DNA from: Armillaria gallica
Taxonomy: Eukaryota; Basidiomycota; Agaricomycetes; Agaricales; Physalacriaceae
Direction: 5' to 3'
Length of the DNA stretch: 64,000 bases
NCBI GenBank assembly: GCA_037576215.1
Contig: JBANDB010000003.1
Coordinates: 6,882,001 to 6,946,000, forward strand
The notes beneath the pieces were generated by a model, which saw nothing but the letters and a program-made list of their open reading frames with translations, made no database searches and was not told the DNA's origin. The position numbers were made by a program, and so were the translations under genes. Position 1 is the first letter of the stretch. Every line of letters starts with the position of its first letter. Positions 1 to 11,776 of this stretch are shown piece by piece.

Positions 1-216
1 TTGTAGACGTGGCCGGATAGGCATCCCCCGAAAATTTCAGCGGATAACCGTCAACCACCCGGAACGTCTCGCCATGCCCATAGGGTATTCCACTTAGACC
101 CGTACTGAGATGGTCGGGAGGGAGGGAACATAAATTGGTGGAGTTACTGAGCAGGGTCTCGCTGACCTTCGTGGTCTTTCTCCTCGTGAACGGGCCCCTC
201 TGCTCTCTGCATGAGT
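1..216 (-). CDS. Possible partial gene running off the left edge
   Basis: On the minus strand a frame stays open from an ATG near 216 to the first base of the window, about 72 codons without a stop. The distal part (the last ~35 residues, containing GIPYGHGETFRVVDGYPL) looks protein-like, whereas the proximal part is low in character; a possible 3' splice site (ctcag) near 110 would make only the distal part coding. No family is recognised. The reading frame is cut by the window boundary, so length and function cannot be judged. Confidence 0.3.
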
Positions 217-239
217 GCATGAAGAAGGGTACTGGTTAC

Positions 240-2130
240 GAACCCCATACGTTAGGGTAAGACCATTACATTATGTCATGCTTTTTGGCGCTTAGGCTAT
301 TGTGTTTTCTTTCCCGTTTTACAGAACGGTGCGTTCAAAGTGAGTTCTTCCTCTCCTCCACAGGGGTTTGAGTTTACTAATGCGTGGCGTTTTCTAGTTC
401 TACACTGACTTCATGGAGCACGGAACGATGAAGGTGAAGGGATGGGATTAAATGTATGGTGTGCAGTGGTGTGTTGAAAATTTAGAATAAATATGCATTT
501 GTACACATTTCACTGTAGTACGAACGCCGGCACACTTCTGTTGAGGAGCACCGTCGGGTAATAAAACTTCCTCCTTCATCAGGAGTGCCATTTACTCTAA
601 GTTTCGAAGTTTCGGCGAGTTACTCATATTCGTCGCAAGATCTTGAAGAAAAGGTGTTCGCGTTGCAAGCTTTTGCTACTTGTGGTGGCAGTGCATTAAG
701 AGGTAACAGAGCTCCTTGCCTTTCACACTCATCATCCCTCGTCGCAACATATGAAATTTTCTCCCTCTAAATGTGAATATTGTGGTCAATGCTAGGTTTC
801 TCCCTACATTACTGTCGCTGGACGCTGACCATGCCGCTGAAGTCTGTACTTTCAAATTTCTTTGATGTGGCTTTCGGAACTCTAACCAGGATTATTCAAG
901 TTGATTCTCCAGGCATACGGACAGAATGGGCAAATAATGTACGAGTATAGGACTCGGTAATGCCACACAGATGTGGTGGCCCTCACAGACTAGTAATATC
1001 TGTGAGGTCCTATTATTCACCCTCGTACCAGGTCGATCTCTTGATCTTTTGGCTGCGCTTACTTACAAGAGGCATTTCAAGTTTCGGCTCTGCAGAGAAC
1101 TGATCTAATCTAATACCTTGCAAGTAATATGTGCTGACAAAATGAAGATATGCATTGACCATAACATGTAACACCAGCTTGTGAAGATCTGTCCCAGTGA
1201 AGATGCGCATAACGCGTAACATGCCGTGAAGATCCGGTCGTAATAGTACAGTATTCTTGCTCTCGTTGCACCAACAGAGCACATTCTATTCGCGCCCACC
1301 CTGGACTCTATGGACATCGTTATATTAGACTATACGGACTACATACATATGTACTCGGACTTCCAGATTTTCTTACTGTACCTGATGTACCATAAACTCG
1401 TACGATCGGTCGGACACTCGTCGACCAATTAGTACCATAAGTCAATCCACTAGGCTGGCTTATGGGTCAGGATGGAAGAAGCCAGGGAAGAGGCCACATT
1501 GTGAATGGTGACCATCGATTTGTCATTTGCGCGCATATCAGTGGTCTCGCTCATTCATCATATGTGTCCTTCTCTCTCGTTCCAGCGATACTTAGTACTG
1601 GTACTTTAGATTTGAATATTACATTGATCTCCCGTCAAACATCCATGTTGTTCGAAGGTATCCCAGAGACATGGTGGCGGCAGAAGCGTTCGGAACAAGC
1701 TCCGCTTGCAGAGAAGCAATTCGAGAACAACCAGCCCTTGTGATGCATCGTCATACTATGTTCAGCTCTATCATGGAAATGAGGACGTAGGTAGGTAGGT
1801 ACTAGGTAGACGGTAGTATTACACGGCACGGTCCACTCGTTCCCACTCGAAAATGCCAGGACTCTGCAGGACTATGCCTACGGAAGCTAGTAGGAAACAC
1901 ACAGCCTCACCTCTTAGGTTTCTTCTTTTTGTTGCGGTTGATGTGCTAGACAAGTAGCGAGCCATTTGACAAGACTGATGACAGTAGTTGTTTGTCGGAG
2001 CTTGTATTGGCGGAGTCGACCAATCATTACTGTTTCCGAGCCGCTGTTTGGTCGTTGTTTCAAGCTCCGAAACATAGAGTTAAAATGTGGCTATGCCGCA
2101 AGTGTCTTAAACGAGCAACATACCACCAGG
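240..2130. other. Gene-poor stretch
   Basis: No convincing gene was seen. Short open frames exist (585-770 and 1462-1743 on +) but show no family signature or splice structure. The only structured content is the repeat-like block at 946-1252, described separately, and a (GTAG)n-like run near 1788-1800. Confidence 0.4.
946..1252. repeat. MITE-like dispersed repeat, copy 1
   Basis: The block begins with a motif (taggactcgg then gccacacagatgtggtggccctca) that recurs in diverged form at 29820-29865 and, on the minus strand, near 4640-4690. It ends with repeats of a GAAGAT...CATAACGCGTAAC type motif and a terminal tgaagat..ggtcg..atagtacagta that matches 29915-29943. On the opposite strand the same internal motif occurs at 14150-14245. 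Boundaries are approximate and no target-site duplication was resolved. Confidence 0.4.
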
Positions 2131-2628
2131 ATGACAGACTTACCCTCAATTGTCAATATACTGTCTGCCCTCTATACATCTCAGAGGACATACTCGGACA
2201 TTCTGTTTGCCCTAGTTCAACACGTCGCAGGTGCGGCACTATCGACAACCTTCCCCATCCTCACCCCTATTCGGGTCTTCGTTTCTGCATTTGATAATGC
2301 TACACGAGCGGGCCTAGAGAATTTCGGGTCACAGATTGGCCAGGGAGTGTTTCACATAGCACCTGAACCGATTAAACTTGGTGATTTTTTCAATGAACAT
2401 TATCATCAAGTTTTGAACAATTGCCGGAAAGCAAGAGAGGAACTCTTACCCGCCATCGAAACGAATCTCACGGAGATAGAGCCACTACTCATTGCCGAAC
2501 TACATGGATCATATGGGCTCGAGCTTTTCTTCCGGTTCATAAAGCATATTCCTGGATGTTGGTCCACTCGGATCGACCTTCTCGACGACATTCAAGATAT
2601 CATTTACTCGCTCCGCAGTTCCTTGTGA
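2131..2628 (+). CDS. Hypothetical protein, 165 aa
   Basis: An open frame starting at ATG 2131 encodes a 165-residue protein beginning MTDLPSIVNILSALYTSQRT. An in-frame extension reaches 1966, but its composition is poor and the internal ATG is preferred. The sequence is largely amphipathic-helical with a hydrophobic segment around residues 22-45 (HVAGAALSTTFPILTPIRVF). No domain was recognised. The last codon is followed by a GTGAGT motif that could be a splice donor overlapping the stop, so the protein may continue into a further exon. It lies on the same strand as the gene at 3131-4197, but joining the two by simple introns broke the frame, so they are listed separately. Confidence 0.4.
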   Translation: MTDLPSIVNILSALYTSQRTYSDILFALVQHVAGAALSTTFPILTPIRVFVSAFDNATRAGLENFGSQIGQGVFHIAPEPIKLGDFFNEHYHQVLNNCRKAREELLPAIETNLTEIEPLLIAELHGSYGLELFFRFIKHIPGCWSTRIDLLDDIQDIIYSLRSSL

Positions 2629-3130
2629 GTAGTCGGGGCCTGCCTTGATCATGTTGAGCAGTATGCACGTACTGTGCATGCATGTTTTCTTAACAAGGAT
2701 TGGGTGGCCCGCCACCGAGGCCGCTCAGACTTACGGTGGTGCTTGCGTGGGACCAAGCAGTCAGTGTTCAAGGTAGCTTTTGTTTTACCTGCACATTCCC
2801 GGCTGCCTGGGTATTGTCCTGTGTATGTTTTCCTGGTCTTATTCCAGTTAGTCACTTTCTGAGCAACATTTGTTATTCAGGCCTTGCTACTACACCGAGT
2901 CGGACGACTGACTATCCGATTTAAGGAAACTGCCAGGACATCTTCCTCAGCCCTTGACTCGGAAATAATCCTTCCTTCTTCTCAGCGTCTTTGATCTAGC
3001 AACGGTTTGATGATGAGTTTACCCATGGAGGTGGAAAAGTCCTTTTCAATTTGGCTTTGTTTGCTTCCGGGTTTCGTTGGGCGCACAACGGACTGAACTT
3101 TTCTATTTCATTTTCGGTGCCCAGATGCCC

Positions 3131-4197
3131 ATGTCAAGAGATGCCGCGGGCGATGTTGAGTTGGGGCAATCCTCATCCAAGGACACGACCAAGACAAAAA
3201 AGGCTTACGATTACGGACGGCTCCAATACGATCCAATCACCCACGTACCTCGCCTCCCTACGTCTGATACAGTTAACCTTCACTTTCTCCTTCACTCTAC
3301 CATCAATCTCGACTATAACGCGAGCACCTCATTGACGAAAAGATTCGACCAATTACACATGACTATCGAGCAGTTGAAGGGCAAAGCCATGTGTGTATCT
3401 CTCATTGCAGTCTGTTACCGCAATACACTCAGACCATTCCCTGCAGATTCTACAATACTCGAAGGAGGATGAAGGTTATGCGTGGTCTCATTGTGCCCCT
3501 GGCCGATACCTTCCTTGCATTGGAACCCATGTGTCGGGAGACCTTCAACCTGAGGTTGAAACAGGATGCCTCCGATGAAGTGCTGCGCAATAGGCATAAA
3601 GAATGCTGTTCTCTCATCAAGCACCACATGGTAGTGATAGGAAAGGCTCTTGAGCAAACTGTATGTTTTTTTTCCCTATTCGTCCGTTTCCCAAAATGTC
3701 TTAACCTACTGCTAGTCTTGCGAGGTACCACCGTTTCTCCACCTTGTCGGTGACTGTTGTACCCAGGCGCTTATTGCTATCGTGATGGTGGTATCTTTCG
3801 TGATTGGTGTAATCGGTGCTCTAGATGAACACCATGCAGCTTTGCTGAAGCTGGCAGGACTGACTGCGACAATTATTGCTATGGCTGCATACATTGACCG
3901 TAAGGAAATTTCCGACTTTATTTCGGTTGCTAATGATTGCGTATTTCAGGGACAAAAATGCTTGCGAAGACGGCGCTACAGGCGCAAAACGCTCTAGTAC
4001 AAGATCTCGCAATGTGCATTGTTGCTTTGAACAAGCTCCACGGGATATTGGAGGCAAGTAATCTGCCTGCGGTGAATCGTGGTGAGGTTGAATTCATCAC
4101 ACGGTTCTATCATGTAGTAAGCCACTGCATCTTTTGGAAGAGTGCACATACTGATAGAAACTCAGTTTCTAGCAAGTCGAGATATGCTGGTCAATAA
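3131..4197 (+). CDS. Hypothetical helical membrane protein, four exons
   Basis: Proposed exons are 3131-3390, 3447-3660, 3767-3899 and 3950-4197. All junctions are GT-AG, the introns are 49-106 nt and the phases agree, giving about 284 aa. Exon 3 holds two hydrophobic helices (around ALIAIVMVVSFVIGVIGAL and LLKLAGLTATIIAMAAYI) separated by a short DEHH loop, so a small hairpin membrane protein is likely. The flanking exons are helical and polar. No family is recognised. The stop codon lies a few bases from the left edge of the large DNA transposon (about 4204). A GTAAGC donor after the codons for FYHV (near 4117) suggests the original gene went on, so the present C-terminus may be an artefact of that insertion. 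Confidence 0.5.
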
Positions 4198-4247
4198 ATG
4201 GTGGAGTTATTCGGGATCTCCAGGATGGAACCACGGGTCTCCTGCGA

Positions 4248-4559
4248 TTTTATTGCCCTTTCGAGAAAAGTTGGCGGTGGGGCCAAAACAAAACAAAATG
4301 CACCATTTCAATCTCAAACTTTGACGAGCGATATCTCGCTCATTTCTCTACCGATTCCCCTGAAATTGGAAGCGTTCGAATGCCCTAGTACTCTTCTATA
4401 ATGCCCCATATTTATTTCATGATTGGACACTGTTTTTTTGATTTGTACTTTCGCCACCCTTATCACCCATCTGCAGGCCATAGCTTGACCAATAAAATTA
4501 TTTGGAGCATAATTATTGTGTACAGGATGTTGGAACAAGTCAAGGTAGGCAGCCCCAGC
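4248..4559 (+). repeat. Left arm of long inverted repeat
   Basis: This arm starts tttattgccctttcgagaaa and ends gtaggcagccccagc. Its reverse complement recurs at 11468-11776 with scattered differences, many of them C/T or G/A at CpG positions. It contains no convincing gene. Confidence 0.85.
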
Positions 4560-4970
4560 TACAATATTGATAATTGTTGTGCCCTAGCCCGGTGGTGGCC
4601 TGAGAAATTTTCAAATCTACTTTTTTGACTAGTGGGTTGTGGGCCAGCTCATCCGGTGGCATATCCGAGTCCTATTTTGGTCACCGTTACACTGTGAGAT
4701 GTCTGTACATGAATGAATCTGGGATCTTCCCAGTGGGATCCTGAATCATGTTAAAATTGCTTATATGACCTTCACGTGCTGCTCTCCTCTCCTGCACCAT
4801 GCCATTGTTGAACTACACAATACCATTCAGGTCAACATACCTGGAAGTGAAATGACTCTGACCAAGATACACTACACCCATGAGCTGATAATGCACCAGT
4901 CCATGTTCAGTGGCTAAATAGATACATTCATCAGCAGTTGTATCTATGAACATGATGGCCATTGCTATTA

Positions 4971-5377
4971 CTGTTCGATTTTGACCATAGCTTCATGGTG
5001 TGTTACGCGTTATGGTTTATAGTGGCTGGGCCATAGCTTCACAAGGTCAAGTTACACGTTATGGTTTATGCATTTAGCTTCATTTGCAATTTGGTAGAGT
5101 ACAGAAGCCCTTAAAGTGGCTTGAGGCTTTAAAGGTATGGGAAATTTAGATATCTCATTGTATTACTTGTATATAACTTCTGTATCAGAAGAACACATGT
5201 AGGAGGCGAAATTTCCAGATTTTTGTGAGGAAATTTGAAATTGGACCAAAATTGGGCTGTTTGGTCATCAAGATCCCATAGCTTCACAAAGCCCTGTTAT
5301 GTGTTACGCATTACTGGGAGCTTCACTTCATTGGTCCCTGTTATGCGTTATGTGAATTAACAATCAAAATCGAACAG
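4971..5377. mobile_element. 407-bp MITE with TA target duplication
   Basis: The ends are CTGTTCGATTTTGA and its exact reverse complement (14 bp), flanked on both sides by TA (4969-4970 and 5378-5379). Deleting the element plus one TA puts the flanking peptidase coding sequence back in one uninterrupted frame, which confirms the boundaries. The interior has four diverged repeats of an AGCTTCA...GTTACGCGTTATG motif and no gene. The TA duplication points to Tc1/mariner-type mobilisation. Confidence 0.88.
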
Positions 5378-6778
5378 TAATGGAGGTGCTATATTATACA
5401 ATGTGCATCTAGGCGCATGGGATTCGCAAAGATCGCATATGGACTCCTGAGTAGACACCGGTACTGACTGAGTGTTGTTGAAGAACTGTTGTAGCATGTT
5501 CCATCTAAGTGGTGCCGTAGAGTGAGGCACAAACACACAGCATTGCTGGGTTAATATTGGTATTATTTTGCCACATTGACACCGATACTCGATGGTCAAG
5601 AAAGGTACATTGCCCTGGAAGAACTTATTCAGAAGTGCTTTGGGCCTTGGCACTCGTGTTAGCTCCAAAAACAAACAGAGAAGGATACTCATGATGTAGA
5701 GCCCTTCTTATGTAGTCTCTGATTTCTTCCAGAGAATATTTGCCTCATCTGTGTCGACCAAAAGCCAATGGGGCCATGTCCAACCATTGGTTGGACAGTT
5801 CTGTGAAGTCTGTTGTACACAGGGTTACATCCAAGTTCCATGTATTATACAGGACAAATAGCACTGCATCATATGCGCAACTGTTGCTTGACCATTTGCA
5901 ACCCTCTGGTGTACTTTCTGTGGAAGACGAGTTAATGGGTTATTTGTTGACTGTGCACTGTTTGATGTTGAAGGTGTTGGATGTGTGGCCTTTGCATTTT
6001 TCAGATAATTTCATGGGTGTAATGACATGGACCTTGGGTACTGCCATCAACGCAGGGGGTTCAGGATGGTTTTTAGGTAGCACAGTGAATTTTACATTAT
6101 TGGAAGATATAGTGGGCCATACATTTGGTTTATGCATCAGAGAAGTTTTCTCCCACCTATGATTGTTGGCATCCTCCATAACAAAGAGCTCCGATATGGA
6201 CCACATAAGTCTTGTGTCCATGCAAGGCAGTGTGTATTGTGTACCGATATAGTCCTGAAAGCTATGGATAAGGGTGTAACAAGTTTCTCCTATCATAGTA
6301 ACTGGCAGCATACCACAAGGGGGTGCCAGAATGTTGGCCCAGCACACCAAGTAGGTAGGTAGGTTCAGCCATCAGGCCTGAAAAAAAAAAGTTGACCACC
6401 TTTTCAGGGGTCTAAAAATGGACTTTTAGCACAATGTATTCATGATTTGCGATACAAAGTATACTTGTCAGTATAGAACTTACCTTGAGACATCACATCT
6501 AGCTATGTAAATGGACAATCAATAAGGTTGGTAAGCATTGCCAAAATGACCCTGCTTGCTGATGTGATGATGTCATTGAGGCGATTTTGTGATCTGGACA
6601 TAATTGCATACAAATTGTACTCAAAATCCTTTATAGCATATATAATACAGCCATTTCTGGCAAGGTATATAGAAAATTGCAATAGAAGATGCCCAAAATA
6701 GGCATGATGATGTCATAATGGTCACGTGGAGGTAGGTAGGTCCAGCACTGGTGCACAAAAATTTTTAATCGATCCCAT

Positions 6779-6779
<1 letters not shown>

Positions 6780-6817
<38 letters not shown>
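6780..6817 (+). repeat. Homopolymer T tract, 38 bases
   Basis: There are 38 consecutive T residues, poly(A) on the minus strand. It lies within the proposed intron (about 6380-6829) of the peptidase pseudogene, next to ggtaggtaggt runs at 6351 and 6730. It could be the tail of a small retroposon, but no retroposon body was recognised. Confidence 0.9.
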
Positions 6818-7144
6818 CATATTAGTACCTCCTTGGTGTACTGTCATACAAGCAACTGGTAATGTCATCCAACATCTCAAGCTCCCGAAACTCCTGCTGG
6901 AGATGGCCACTACAACTGCCTTGGATCTTGCATGTGGCAATCAGAGATGCACAGATATTCACGATTGAAGGCAAAAGGAGGGTCTTGTCAGCAGTAACAG
7001 TCCTGGATAATGCCGTGTAATAAGACTGATGGGTCCTACAGTTGTTCAAATTGACAGGGTTATAAGGATGAGTTTTGCCCTGCAAAGCAAAATTGGTTAT
7101 GGAAATTTTTAAGATTAACTAGGTTCTTGAGCCAGTCAGTATGA

Positions 7145-7665
7145 TTGTTAGGATTTGGTTGCAATGAATTCAACGACACCATCAATATAATCAAAGGGTT
7201 ACACATAATGGGCAAGCATGAGTTTAGGGATGGTGAACTGGATGACTGGAAGCAGCAGACAGTGAATGGATTTGATGTTGTGGAACCGTCCAACCACTAC
7301 TTTAGACCAAGCAAGAGCACAAATGATGAAGAGAACATATTGATTTCACAAGACATAGACCCTATGGGCATTCTGACCAAAATGGCACAATGCAGATGGA
7401 TCCATATGAAAGACAACATTGTACAATACTACAGAGGAATATTCGATGAGAGAGACAAGAAAAAGTGAGTGATATTCGCAAGTAGAATGAGCCAATACTG
7501 ATGATTACACGTTCTTTTAGATATGTGCCAGTGAAACCACAGACATTCAGGGTGGAAGACATTGTCAAGGCGCAGTGCTCCATGGTATTCATGAAATCAA
7601 AGGATGATACAGTGAGAATGAAAACCATTTTGAGGGCGCTAGCTCTGGTGACTGGTCAACTGTGA
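7145..7665 (+). pseudogene. Transposon cargo ORF A (unknown domain)
   Basis: One exon encodes GFGCNEFNDTINIIKGLHIM through QCRWIHMKDNIVQYYRGIFD and ends DERDKKK at a GTGAGT donor (7466). After a ~52-nt intron it continues YVPVKPQTFRVEDIVKAQCS and KTILRALALVTGQL before a stop. The pattern of an R-Y-Y segment followed by F-x-V-x-D-I-V-x-A-Q resembles proteins that recur in agaric transposon neighbourhoods (recalled, not searched). Function is unknown. It starts about 60 bp from the divergent peptidase gene, so the two may share a promoter region. Confidence 0.45.
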
Positions 7666-7722
7666 CCAATCAACAGCAAGTAGCAGAATGGCTCAGAACA
7701 ATGGGATGGTACTAACCATGCA

Positions 7723-8768
7723 ATGTTACAACAGAAGGCCAGCACAGATAAAAGAAACACTGCGAATACCCAGTTGCCATTGACCATGAGGACGAAGAGG
7801 AACATTGGTTTTGAAGAAGACAACGATGCAGAGGGCGAATATGCAGGAGCAAAAAAGGCTAACATATTGAGGGTGGATGAGGTCAACATAGCCACCTATC
7901 TGTAGGGTAGATAGAAAAACAATCATTTTCATTGTGACCAAAACAAAAACAGTCAAGTATCAAAGAAAACCAAAGAAATAATGATGAGGGAGTGAAGAAG
8001 AAAGGGTGCAAGTTACAGATGAACATTGAAGCCATGTCATGAGGCAAATAGGACAAGGAGAGAGCCAGAGACAGATGAAGTGTCCAGTCAGCAAATGCTG
8101 CCATCAATTGATTTCACCAATAGATTTTTCCTATGGGTCGCTAAGGACAGCATAATGACCGAAATACCTATATTCATAGGACTTGGAATTGTCAGCAGCA
8201 TCTTGCAGTGTGAGACTCACTTTCCATTACCTCCTACCTCATCATGGGCAACAAGAACAACAGGAACAAGTGAAACCCAGCTGCTACTTGCCTTGGCCAT
8301 CACAAAGGTCAAAACAAGGCTCCTACCCCAAATCCACCCTCCAGCCCAACCATGGCATGGCCATGACCACAGCTGATCTACAAAGGTGCTGAGGCTCATA
8401 TACAGAGTCCAGCTCAAAGCCAGGCAGCTGCTGCACTCATATCTCTGAGGCATCATGGCTCAGAACCATCCCAGCCAGTGCTAGTCTATTGCCCTCTCTC
8501 ACCAATGGAGCACATTTTCCATGGTGCACTCAACATACCACTGGATATATTAGGAGATTCCGAGCCTCTCACAGAAACATTTCAGGCATATGATGATCTA
8601 AACATGTATGAATCAGATGACGTCTTCACATCAGCAAAAGAGGTTTGGACTGTTGGTGGTCACCACAGCAGCAAGGATAATTTGGAAGACACAAATGGGG
8701 ACACAGAGGAAGAGCAGGATGAATTGGGATCAGATTCAACTACTTCTGACAATGGTGAGTTCATCTAG
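7723..8768 (+). pseudogene. Transposon cargo ORF fragments, acidic
   Basis: Open frames here include a basic patch (RTKRNIGFEEDNDAEGEY) and, from about 8390, an Ala/Ser-rich then acidic stretch (AAALISLRHHG..., ending EEEQDELGSDSTTSDNG) that stops at a GTGAGT donor near 8755. They probably belong to the N-terminal, disordered part of the gene continuing at 8800-10157. No catalytic domain was recognised and exon boundaries are uncertain. Confidence 0.35.
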
Positions 8769-8799
8769 CTTGGTCTAAAGAATCCTAGTACTCACAGAT

Positions 8800-10157
8800 C
8801 GCATACAGATGGGGATCTGTGCTTGGGGGATCCTTCCTTTGAGATCCCCTTTGAGGTGCCTTATAAAAATGCGACATGCCAGCTGTCTGGCATCTCCTTG
8901 CATACATCATTTCCAGATTTTCTTTGCCAGGTGGCTCAACATATAGGCTGTGGATTGATGCACCTGTCCTCCATTGGATATATTGAGTCCTACCATCTCA
9001 AAACTCTGAAGCCTGTCCCTAGAATGCTGGAAGAAAGTGAGGATTTCATCCAGCTGAAGCTTTCAGTGCAAGAGTACTGAGAGACATCACTGGCAAAGAA
9101 TAAGAGCAAGGACAAGATCAAAGTATTCACCATCAGCATCATTGATACATCACATGACAACACCAAGGAGGGAAAGAAGGTCAGTCTTAATACCACATTT
9201 CTTCTGGACTAGACTGAAATAAGCAACCTGTACCCAGAAAACCAGAGGCAAGGATGATAATGGGAATAACAATGATGGGCAAGGGAAAAAGCTGCTTTTG
9301 CATTGCCTGAAGTTGATGTGATGAAGCAAGTCGAGACTACTAATCATTGCGAACAGCACAAGGGACCCTGCCTTGTACTAGATGATGGTTCTCATTATAA
9401 CCTGACTATGGAGGATGTCTCAACATGGGCATATGTGGCAGTACACTTGTGAATACCTATGTTCATGCTCTCTCAATCTCATACATATTTTTCTAGGTCA
9501 AAAATAAACTTCAGGTCAAACATGGCAAGCCCCCAGAGGATCTGAAGCTTCATGATAAAATTGGTAACAAGCTTTCATGCCAGCAGTCAGCAAAGAAGGC
9601 CCAGGCAGTTGATCAGATGGAGGGATCTGTTGGATCTGTAGCAATGCAGGCAGCAGATCCTGCCAACATGAATGCCTGGCTACCCAGCATTCTCAGTGCC
9701 GTGACAGTTGCCAATGCCTTAAGTCAGTCACTAAACCCTGGTATGGCACCTTCCACCCCTCAGACTTCAGTTGCTGAGTAATTGGTAGTTCTGCGGCAAG
9801 TCTGTCGACCCCACAGCCTTTTTGCAAAGGTGGACAGCCTCTCTCATCCAGCCTGATAGCAGCACCTAGCTCAAATAAGCGCTATTCGTTGTCCCAGCTA
9901 GTGGATTGTCCTGAGCTGGATGTCTGGCTTCAGTCACTAGATGAGCACCCCCATCATGGCAAGTACAAGGCCAACTATCAGCAATTCCTTCCTATTTCTA
10001 TGCTCATGGCATGTATGATGTTGGAGATATCACTGACCTTTCATCCAAGAGGCTCATGGATATTGGTGGACTGAACATGACTCTGGGTACAGCAAACCAC
10101 TTGGTGAAGTTGGCTAAAGAGGAGGTTGAGAAATTGGTATGCATCAAACGGGCATGA
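8800..10157 (+). pseudogene. Transposon cargo ORF B with C-terminal SAM-like domain
   Basis: Successive exons encode a compact domain (PSFEIPFEVPYKNATC to FIQLKLSVQEY), a domain with H-x2-EQHKGPC-x9-HYNLTMEDVSTWAYVAV, an Ala-rich linker (QAADPANMNAWLPSILSAV) and a C-terminal segment containing ELDVWLQSLDEHP and RLMDIGGLNMTLGTANHLVK, which fits a SAM-like helical domain. Defects are an in-frame TGA at 9078-9080 directly followed by continuing coding sequence, and a one-base frameshift in the A-run near 9288. Known SAM domains bind proteins or nucleic acid; a role in transposition is inference from location only. Confidence 0.5.
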
Positions 10158-10193
10158 AAGTATGACAGCAAAAATTAGCAGTTACCATAGAAT

Positions 10194-11392
10194 CTATATA
10201 TAACCACATTTATGAAAGTACTCTAGTGCATGCCGAGTATGAATTGAATAGGCTGCTTTGAACAGATGAAGATAAACATAGGTATCATCAAGGTTTTGAT
10301 TGACATCCTGTCTCCCTAGTACTTGATGGTGGCAAACATATGCCTTGATCAATGAGAATGCAAGTTCAATAGGATTGTAGTCCAGTGAATAAGGGGGCAG
10401 AAATAACACCCACATACCTCTATGCAATCCTTGAATCAGCACGTTTTCAACCATTAGATAAACAGTGGACTGCACCATGACTCAATCAAATCTTGAACAC
10501 AAGGATCTTTGTGAATACATGCATTATCCATGACAATCATAGATTTGGGTTGGGGAAAAGGCTGCATTTTTTCAAGAAGTCCTTTAACAAATTGATGAAA
10601 GAGTGCGCTAGTGAATGAGCCCTTGACAATACGAGCATAGACCATGCCATCTAATGATAGTCCAGGCAAGAGAGAGTATCTGTGAGTGGTAAATTACTAG
10701 ACAGGTCAGCTTGTCCAAACCAAAATGGACTCGTACCACTTGCCCTGAACAAAGAAGCAATTCCGATGGACTTGCGAACCCATAGGGGACCACCCACAGC
10801 ATTGGATTGATGTGTGGTAGTCAAAAGAGCTTTCATCAACAAAGACCAATTGCTCAGGTGAGTAGCGCAGCCCACATTCATATCAGTAGGCTGCTCTTTT
10901 AGTCTTGCTCCACTCCAGGGCTTCCCAAGTCAGCTAAATTCTTTGAGCTCTAATCTTGGGAAAATAATGTGGCAGGTGTACCTTCTTCATACTCCATCTG
11001 CTTTGACTACAAGCCATCCATATCATTGATTCACTTGCTATGACCCCATGCTGTTCTTCCAGCTGCTCTTTCAACTCATCAAGATACAAATCTGGACAAT
11101 AAAACAGTAATCCTTTGAGAAACTGCTCCCAGACATGTCAGTGCATAGCAAGGCAGAGTAAAGACACCTATACATTTATATCAGTGACTGTAAGAACTTG
11201 TTTAGCTCCCCAAAGTTCCTTCCTGAGATGTTGCCACATGACTGTGCTCTTCTTATGGTAATCTGACAGGATGCATTCAATTGTATGCTTTTTTTGCCTT
11301 GTTTGCAGTACGATGGTGTCGATATCATGTGTATGTGCCATGGTAAGAATGGTGCCCCTCAGGTCATCAGATAGTGGCTTGCCACGGGTCAT
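10194..11392 (-). pseudogene. Tc1/mariner-like (DDE_3) transposase, inactivated
   Basis: Read from 11392. An N-terminal helix-turn-helix-like segment (MTRGKPLSDDLRGTIL...) is followed, after an intron, by LYLDELKEQLEEQHGV...W. The catalytic core has the first Asp in LVFVDESSFDYHTS, the second in SMIVMDNACIHKDP, and the Glu in [20 protein letters not shown] (about 10360-10410). This spacing and wording is typical of the DDE_3 transposases of agaric Tc1/mariner elements. Two in-frame stops (about 10939 and 10887) interrupt the region before the first Asp, so the copy is inactive. Short introns (near 10690-10740 and 10420-10480) are proposed to restore frame. The gene reads away from the right inverted arm, whose sequence probably served as its promoter. 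Confidence 0.8.
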
Positions 11393-11467
11393 GATGGTGG
11401 TAGAGTGGTGAAGAGACTGATCTGCAGATCAAATTGAGCCTCAACAATGACACAACATGTTTTCAGT

Positions 11468-11776
11468 GCTGGGGCTGCCTACCTTGACTTGTTCCAACAT
11501 CCTGTACACAATAATTATGCTCCAAATAATTTTATTGGTCAAGCTATGGCCTGCAGATGGGTCATGGGTGATAAGGGTGGCGAAAGTATAAATAAAAAAA
11601 ACAGTGTGCAATCATGAAATAAATATGGGACATTATAGAAGAGTACTAGGGCGTTTGAATGCTTCCAATTTCAGGGGAATCGGTAGAGAAATGAGCAAGA
11701 TATTGCTTGTCGAAGTTTGAGACTGAAATGGCACATTTTGGCCCCACTGCCAACTTTTCTCGAAAGGGCAATAAAG
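11468..11776 (-). repeat. Right arm of long inverted repeat
   Basis: This is the reverse complement of 4248-4559, beginning about 75 bp upstream of the transposase start codon. It contains a TATA-rich stretch and AT-rich sequence compatible with a promoter, though none is proven. Weaker similarity to the left side extends out to about 11819. Confidence 0.85.

Larger units (their letters stand above)
4687..7085 (-). pseudogene. USP-like cysteine peptidase, transposon cargo, inactivated
   Basis: Read from 7085 down. The 5' part (about 6829-7085) ends at a GT donor; a T-rich/AG acceptor near 6380 leads to the main exon. The core contains SCAYDAVLFVLYNTW (near 5835-5880), which looks like the Cys box of ubiquitin-specific-protease-type peptidases. 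A Cys-rich stretch (YRCQCGK...CDLCESH) follows, then a His-box-like QLMGVVYLGQSHFTSRY with FNNGM after it (about 4780-4860). Defects are stops at about 5940, 5752 and 4795 (the last at a conserved Trp position), a frameshift near 5640 and a 407-bp MITE between the Cys-rich part and the His box. Peptidase assignment rests on these motifs only. A role in protecting or processing the transposase is speculation. Confidence 0.6.

Noticed and set aside
2131..4197. One gene joining 2131-2628 to 3131-4197
   Set aside because: The obvious donor (GTGAGT at 2625) and acceptor (before 3125) give the wrong frame.
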